Of a stretch of DNA of 64,000 nt, positions 62,426-64,000 are shown piece after piece. Position 1 is the stretch's first letter; each line of letters starts with the position of its first letter. Source of the DNA: Dyella_B sp035503745 (GTDB taxonomy: Bacteria > Pseudomonadota > Gammaproteobacteria > Xanthomonadales > Rhodanobacteraceae); assembly GCF_035503745.1 (NCBI RefSeq), contig NZ_DATJTC010000005.1, forward strand, positions 1 through 64,000, in the 5' to 3' direction. Position numbers and translations under genes: made by a program. The notes beneath the pieces are model-generated. The model saw only the letters and a list, made by a program, of their open reading frames with translations. It ran no database searches and was not told where the DNA came from.

Positions 62426-63542
62426 GCAGTGACACTCTCGTTGCTGGGTCGTGGATGCCGCCGAACGCGGCGTCGGTCGCACAGATCACGGCGCCGCCCA
62501 GGCATTCCTCGCGGTCGTAGAAGACCACCGATTGCCCTGGCGTCACGGCGCGCTGCGGATCGTCGAAGCGTACTTCGATCTGGTCATGGCTTACCGACAC
62601 CATGCAGGCCTGATCGTTCTGGCGATAACGGGTCTTGGCGGTACAGCGGAACTCGGCGGCCGGCGGATGTCCCGCCACCCAGGTGGGCGACTGGGCAAGC
62701 AGCCGCCGGGAATACAGCCATTGGCTTTCGCCACCCTGGGCCACGTACAGCACGTTGGCCGCCACGTCCTTGCCGACCACGTACCACGCTTCGCCGCTGG
62801 CGCCCTGGCGGCCGCCGATTCCCAGGCCGTTGCGCTGGCCCAGGGTGTAGTACATCACGCCCTGGTGCTCGCCGATCAGGTGCCCCTCGGGACTGCGCAT
62901 CTGGCCTGGCCGGGCAGGGATGTATTGGCTCAGAAACTGCCGGAAATCACGCTCGCCGATGAAGCAGATGCCGGTGGAGTCTTTCTTGGCGTGGGTAGGC
63001 AATGCCGCTTCGCGGGCCAGGTCGCGCACCCGTGATTTTTCGATCTCGCCGATCGGGAATAAGGTGGCCGCCAGCTGCTGCTGGCCCAGCGCATGCAGGA
63101 AATAGGTCTGGTCCTTGCCCCCATCGACCGCGCGCAGCAGGCGGTGGCGGCCATCCAGGCAATCCACTCTCGCGTAATGTCCCGTGGCGATCTTTTGCGC
63201 GCCCAGCGCCCGGGCTTCATCCAGAAATGTCTTGAATTTGATTTCGCGATTGCACAGCACGTCCGGGTTGGGCGTGCGGCCGGCGCGGTATTCGGCCAGG
63301 AAGTGCTCGAACACCCCGTCCCAGTATTCGGCGGCGAAGTTGCGCGCATGGAAGGGAATGCCCAGCCGCCCGCACACGGCGACGGCGTCCTTGCGATCGG
63401 TGTCGGCGGTGCAGGGCCCGTTGCGATCGTCTTCCTCCCAGTTTTGCATGAACAGGCCTTCGACCGCGTGGCCGGCCTGTTGCAACAGCAGCGCGGCCAC
63501 CGACGAATCGACGCCGCCGGAGATACCCAGCGTCACCTTCAT
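62418..63542 (-). CDS. mnmA: tRNA-specific 2-thiouridylase
   Basis: 374 aa from ATG 63542 (MKVTLGISGGVDSSVAALLL). It puts sulfur on U34 of Lys, Glu and Gln tRNAs, with ATP and a sulfur relay. The PP-loop SGGVDSS is at residues 8-14. The nucleophile Cys is in NPDVLCNREIKF (near residue 102), and the persulfide Cys in KDSTGICFIGERDF (near 200). GHYARVDCLDG and DQTYFLHAL contact the tRNA. C-terminal beta-barrel is intact. The start ATG lies within the ATGA overlap of the nudJ stop, so nudJ-mnmA-hflD form an operon. Confidence 0.97.
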   Translation of the reverse strand: MKVTLGISGGVDSSVAALLLQQAGHAVEGLFMQNWEEDDRNGPCTADTDRKDAVAVCGRLGIPFHARNFAAEYWDGVFEHFLAEYRAGRTPNPDVLCNREIKFKTFLDEARALGAQKIATGHYARVDCLDGRHRLLRAVDGGKDQTYFLHALGQQQLAATLFPIGEIEKSRVRDLAREAALPTHAKKDSTGICFIGERDFRQFLSQYIPARPGQMRSPEGHLIGEHQGVMYYTLGQRNGLGIGGRQGASGEAWYVVGKDVAANVLYVAQGGESQWLYSRRLLAQSPTWVAGHPPAAEFRCTAKTRYRQNDQACMVSVSHDQIEVRFDDPQRAVTPGQSVVFYDREECLGGAVICATDAAFGGIHDPATRVSLRV

Positions 63543-64000
63543 GACAGGCCGCCGTCGGGCATCAGATTGCCCACGATCGACAGCGGCAGGCGCTGCCCGG
63601 CCAGCCAGTCCTCGATGCTCATCAGCACCATGGGGCTGCGCAGGCGCTCGCCCAGCCCGGCGATTTCGCCGTGGGTCAGCCACAGCGCTCGGCGCACGCC
63701 CGTATCGAGCGGCTGCTGAGGATCGTGATGCAAGGGCCTGGCGGCGAAGGTGAAACGCACGATCACCTCACCGTGCTCGCTGCTGCGCCACTGGTGTACG
63801 CCGATCAGGTGGGTCAGCTCCACTGTCCAGCCGGTTTCCTCCCGCGTTTCGCGCACGGCGGCGTGATGCAGGCTCTCATTGTCATCCAGATGGCCCGCCG
63901 GCTGGTTATAGGCGAGACGGCCGTTCACTTCCTCCTCGACCATGAGGTAGCGATCGCCCTCGGCCACCACGCAGGCTACCGTGACACGCGGGCGCCAGGC
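63539..64000 (-). CDS. nudJ: NudJ-type NUDIX phosphatase, 5' end cut by window edge
   Basis: The minus-strand frame is open to position 64000 with no start yet reached. Read from the edge it begins AWRPRVTVACVVAEGDRYLMVEEEV, which aligns with the start of E. coli NudJ (MFKPHVTVACVV), so only about one or two residues are missing. NUDIX box: AGHLDDNESLHHAAVRETREETGWTV (G-x5-E-x7-REUxEExG). HQWRSSEH and RSPMVLMSIEDWLAGQRLPL match the family. It hydrolyses thiamine pyrophosphate precursors and nucleoside di- and triphosphates. It is the first gene before mnmA-hflD. An internal GTG at 63970 is not the real start. Confidence 0.92.
   Translation of the reverse strand, partial: AWRPRVTVACVVAEGDRYLMVEEEVNGRLAYNQPAGHLDDNESLHHAAVRETREETGWTVELTHLIGVHQWRSSEHGEVIVRFTFAARPLHHDPQQPLDTGVRRALWLTHGEIAGLGERLRSPMVLMSIEDWLAGQRLPLSIVGNLMPDGGLS

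Overview
The window is a GC-rich chromosomal stretch of a gammaproteobacterium of the Lysobacterales (Xanthomonadales), most likely family Rhodanobacteraceae (Dyella/Rhodanobacter/Frateuria/Luteibacter type). This rests on gene content and order: an eno-ftsB-truD-surE-pcm-yqaA-nlpD series, a his operon headed by a TrpR-family gene, a HiPIP gene, a cyo oxidase, adjacent divergent acnA and acnB, and mnmA-hflD-nudJ. The genus is inference. Almost all of the window is core genome.

Layout. 1-3484 is an accessory patch next to the 3' end of a tRNA-Pro(CGG) gene. It holds a GIY-YIG nuclease-like gene cut by the left edge, a small trimeric autotransporter adhesin, an ankyrin-repeat protein and a small putative DNA-binding protein. 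3724-15273 is a histidine region: hisS, hutH, a membrane protein on the other strand, then a TrpR/YerC-type regulator leading an overlapping hisGDCBHAFIE operon. A promoter and a near-perfect operator-like palindrome lie just upstream of the regulator. 15290-18480 (minus) carries methionine-salvage genes mtnB, mtnD and mtnC followed by a membrane-anchored caspase-like C13 peptidase. 18634-27560 holds a HiPIP, a possible small RNA, two amino-acid permeases, an outer-membrane protein, a NUDIX hydrolase, 3-hydroxyanthranilate dioxygenase, a lipoprotein and parE. 27644-33655 holds a long Xaa-Pro aminopeptidase divergent from cyoABCD.

33973-47634 runs through an HxlR regulator, pyrG-kdsA-eno-ftsB, truD, a minus-strand pair (secreted protein, Smr protein), surE-pcm-yqaA, nlpD, two small minus-strand genes and rlmE-ftsH. 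ispD and ispF, which commonly sit between ftsB and truD in relatives, are absent here. 47767-51467 (minus) is arsC-like, rluB, scpB and scpA; RluB and ScpB both carry unusual low-complexity C-terminal tails. 52198-61782 holds a PilZ protein with a long structured leader region, fadD, a lipoprotein, acnA and acnB, and an OxyR-like LysR regulator that lacks the redox cysteines. The right end is hflD, mnmA and nudJ, the last cut at its first codons.

How it works together: the his genes form one translationally coupled unit, probably repressed by its own first product. mtnBDC recycle methylthioadenosine. pyrG, kdsA, eno, ftsB, surE, pcm and nlpD are housekeeping and envelope genes. The most open questions are the caspase-like peptidase in the mtn unit, the small-RNA candidate at 19030-19240, the his operator, the cysteine-free OxyR-like protein and the accessory patch beside tRNA-Pro.
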